A stretch of DNA of 7,597 nt, from NCBI GenBank assembly GCA_900548535.1, contig URLG01000105.1, positions 1 through 7,597 on the forward strand. Direction: 5' to 3'. The notes beneath the pieces are model-generated. The model did not search any database, was not told where the DNA came from, and was given only the letters and a program-made list of their open reading frames with translations. Shown here piece by piece: positions 6,022 to 7,597 of the stretch (positions are counted from its first letter, which is position 1; the number at the start of each line of letters is the position of its first letter). This DNA comes from Candidatus Segatella intestinihominis (GTDB taxonomy: Bacteria > Bacteroidota > Bacteroidia > Bacteroidales > Bacteroidaceae). The position numbers and the translations under genes are program-made.

Positions 6022-6063
6022 AAAAGGTGAAGTTCTTCATAATTCGAAAGAACTTCACCTTTT
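6022..6063. terminator. Bidirectional terminator with a 16-bp perfect stem
   Basis: AAAAGGTGAAGTTCTT (6022-6037) pairs with AAGAACTTCACCTTTT (6048-6063) around a ten-base loop. It lies seven bases beyond the stop of the leftward FKBP gene, so on the minus strand it ends that transcript with CCTTTT. On the plus strand it is followed by TTTTGATTTTATT and would stop read-through from the left. Placement between convergent units supports a two-way role. Confidence 0.88.
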
Positions 6064-6070
6064 GATTTTA

Positions 6071-6676
6071 TTAATGCTTGATGCGAACTAGAGTTATATC
6101 AAATACAAGAGTGCTATAAGCTGGGATTAATGGACTTGCAATGCTTTGCTGCTGAAAGGCAAGATTGTATGGCACATACACTTTCCATCTATCTCCCTCA
6201 TGCATATTCTGCACAGCCGTAGATAATCCATCTATTTCACGATTCATCAACATTCCCTTAGCAGAAATGGTGATGAAGATATCTGATTTCAAATCCCTTT
6301 TCTTTTGAGAAAATGTAGAATAGAATACGTATCCATCCTCATCATTGGCTATTGGCATCAAACAGCCCTGAATGTCCACAACTACCGAATCTGTATAAAG
6401 CGGCATAGCTTCTGCAGCATGACTTTCCAACACATTCACAACAATGTTATTATCTTTTTGTGTGCCAAACTGCTCCTGGAGAGACCATTTTCGAATAATC
6501 TTCCATTCACTACTTCCTGCATGCGATGCCGAGTCAGCTTTCGCATACATCTTATTAAAGAAAGCTTCGTTACGCTCCTTCCAGTTAGCATACACATTCT
6601 CATTTTCATTCGATTCACTACAGGAGGCGAAAAGAATAACCAAAAAGAATAATCCACAAATAAATTTACTGAACAT
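6071..6676 (-). CDS. FKBP-type peptidyl-prolyl isomerase-like lipoprotein, degenerate active site
   Basis: A 201-residue predicted envelope lipoprotein. Residues 1-18 form a hydrophobic signal peptide ending in a lipobox-like FASC with Cys19 as the lipidation site, followed by a Ser/Asn/Glu linker. NWKERNEAFFNKMYAKAD (31-48) is the N-terminal helix often seen before FKBP domains in Bacteroidales lipoproteins. Residues about 80-199 follow the FKBP fold: VVVDIQGCLM, YVFYSTF, REIDGLSTAVQNMHEGDRWKVYVP (146-169) and IPAYSTLVFDITLV (184-197). Several residues that form the isomerase pocket in FKBP12 differ: the FD of FDSS is FY, the Trp of the V-I-x-G-W motif is Leu151, and the Tyr before Gly in PxxxAYG is Phe174. 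It may therefore act as a chaperone or binding domain rather than an efficient isomerase. It follows the upstream gene by 13 bases, probably on one transcript, and has no separate promoter in view. Confidence 0.87.
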   Translation of the reverse strand: MFSKFICGLFFLVILFASCSESNENENVYANWKERNEAFFNKMYAKADSASHAGSSEWKIIRKWSLQEQFGTQKDNNIVVNVLESHAAEAMPLYTDSVVVDIQGCLMPIANDEDGYVFYSTFSQKKRDLKSDIFITISAKGMLMNREIDGLSTAVQNMHEGDRWKVYVPYNLAFQQQSIASPLIPAYSTLVFDITLVRIKH

Positions 6677-6689
6677 ATATTCTTAGGGA

Positions 6690-7597
6690 TTAGCGTTTCT
6701 TTACCAAGTTTATTTTACACGGGAAAGAATTCTCTATCTTCAATAAAGGAAAGTTCTTTCGAGGCAAATTTGGAGTAGGCAAAGTAGGATCTCCAGTACT
6801 TTGGTATATGATGTTATTGTTTGCATCTCTTTCTACCATTCTGTCTGTCCAAATAAATACCTTTCCCGTAATCTCATATTCATTAACGACAATGCTCGGA
6901 GCTATTGTTGCATCCGCTACAGTAAAGTCAATTTTTTCAATCCATGAAAATTTGTCATTTGTACCAAAATAATATGTATTTGGATTCAAATAGCTTTGTT
7001 TTGCAGCAGGATCAATATTATGAACTCCCTGCATATTTGCTAATCTAAAAAAGAAGTTTCGACTGTCTCGTTTCCACCCATACCACATTTTCTTTTGCGC
7101 TCCAAAATGAAAAACAAGTTTTTTGTCACCATTAACAGAGCAACCAAAGATAGTTTTCTTTCCACTTGTTTTGTCCTTGAAACCATTTACTGGCCATTTG
7201 TCTTCATTGCCATAATCTTTTTCAACGATTCTTGAGATTACAGCATTATACTCTGGATAATCAGTAGCGAATACCATCTTGTCATTTTCATTCATCTGAT
7301 TACTAAATGGTATTTCACGAATTGAATTCGCAACCAATACCTTGTTACATTTTCCTACAATGAAAGGCGCAACGACAGAGTCTTGTGTTGCAGGGAGATA
7401 GAGAGACAAATCTGATGTATCAAATGTATTTGACACCAAAATTCCGCTGTACTTTTCCTTATAAGCTGCATATTTAGCTTTGAAGTCTTCTTCAGATTTT
7501 GCTTTAGCTCCTATTTCCTCTAGTTCCCTATTTGCTTTTTCGTTAACCTTAATTCCGCAACACTTTGATTTAACTTTATTTATAAGTACCTGAGCAA
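6690..7597 (-). CDS. Unrecognised protein, N-terminus cut by the right window edge
   Basis: The frame is open from the stop at 6690-6692 to the right edge, giving 301 visible residues. The only candidate start inside the window (TTG at 7439-7437) has 52 further open codons before it, so the gene most likely starts beyond the edge. The visible part begins with a lysine-rich stretch with adjacent cysteines (KSKCCGIKVNEKANRE, about 9-24), then a charged helical region (LEEIGAKAKSEEDFKAKYAAYKEKY, about 25-49). The rest looks beta-rich with many aromatics (KKMWYGWKRDSRNFFFRL, NTYYFGTNDKFSWIEKIDF, GKVFIWTDRMVERDANNN). I do not recognise a family. It is clearly AT-richer than the 1782-5635 genes (19 of 60 G/C at 6901-6960 versus 34 of 60 at 2101-2160). 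It is followed 13 bases later by the FKBP lipoprotein gene, suggesting a shared transcript and possibly an envelope role. Signal peptide status cannot be seen. Confidence 0.8.
   Translation of the reverse strand, partial: AQVLINKVKSKCCGIKVNEKANRELEEIGAKAKSEEDFKAKYAAYKEKYSGILVSNTFDTSDLSLYLPATQDSVVAPFIVGKCNKVLVANSIREIPFSNQMNENDKMVFATDYPEYNAVISRIVEKDYGNEDKWPVNGFKDKTSGKKTIFGCSVNGDKKLVFHFGAQKKMWYGWKRDSRNFFFRLANMQGVHNIDPAAKQSYLNPNTYYFGTNDKFSWIEKIDFTVADATIAPSIVVNEYEITGKVFIWTDRMVERDANNNIIYQSTGDPTLPTPNLPRKNFPLLKIENSFPCKINLVKKR

Noticed and set aside
1349..6070. Search for CRISPR, tRNA, insertion-sequence ends or attachment sites in the gaps
   Set aside because: No spaced direct repeats of CRISPR size, no cloverleaf, no transposase or flanking terminal repeats were seen.
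6305..6686. Plus-strand frames of 115 and 80 residues at 6305-6686
   Set aside because: They overlap the FKBP lipoprotein gene on the other strand, which has a lipobox, FKBP motifs and its own terminator.
7437..7439. TTG at 7439 as the start of the rightmost gene
   Set aside because: The frame stays open for 52 more codons up to the window edge and reads as plausible protein (lysine-rich helix), so the true start is most likely outside the window.

Overview
The window looks like chromosomal DNA from a Prevotella/Segatella-type member of the Bacteroidales. This rests on protein character (an AAA-ATPase_like/DUF1703 ATPase, an FKBP-type lipoprotein, a CPA2 antiporter with a C-terminal USP-like region), on TAnnTTTG-type -7 promoter boxes in front of several genes, and on A-rich start regions that lack Shine-Dalgarno sequences. 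The species is not provable from these bases.

Layout. (1) 1-1348, minus strand: most of an AAA-ATPase_like/DUF1703 protein running off the left edge, with its own -7 box just upstream. (2) 1349-1781: a 433-base gap between divergently oriented genes. It holds promoter elements, a perfect 12-base inverted repeat whose arms both contain a -7 box, a possible operator, and a structured leader with a tiny open reading frame that has a good Shine-Dalgarno sequence. (3) 1782-5635, plus strand: three genes with GC-rich codon use. They are a CPA2-type cation/proton antiporter with USP-like C-terminal domains, a LolD-type ABC ATPase with no permease beside it, and a CvfB-like S1/winged-helix RNA-binding protein. 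A strong intrinsic terminator at 5658-5703 closes the block. (4) 5747-5974 (perhaps to about 6020): a decayed fragment of a different ATPase family (archaeal-ATPase/DUF234 type). (5) 6022-6063: a 16-bp-stem terminator placed to end the leftward genes. (6) 6071-7597, minus strand: two AT-richer genes 13 bases apart, an unrecognised protein cut by the right edge and an FKBP-type lipoprotein with a degenerate active site.

How the genes work together. The plus-strand block reads as housekeeping: ion homeostasis, an envelope-transport ATPase and an RNA-binding protein. The antiporter and the ABC gene each have their own promoter-like box; the CvfB-like gene probably depends on the ABC promoter. 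The minus-strand pair is probably one transcript encoding an envelope FKBP and a partner of unknown function.

I see no CRISPR array, tRNA, rRNA, transposase, integrase or recognisable defence system. The points most worth a second look are the missing ion-binding aspartate in the antiporter, the inverted-repeat promoter region at 1621-1705, the structured leader at 1716-1762, and the unknown gene paired with the degenerate FKBP.
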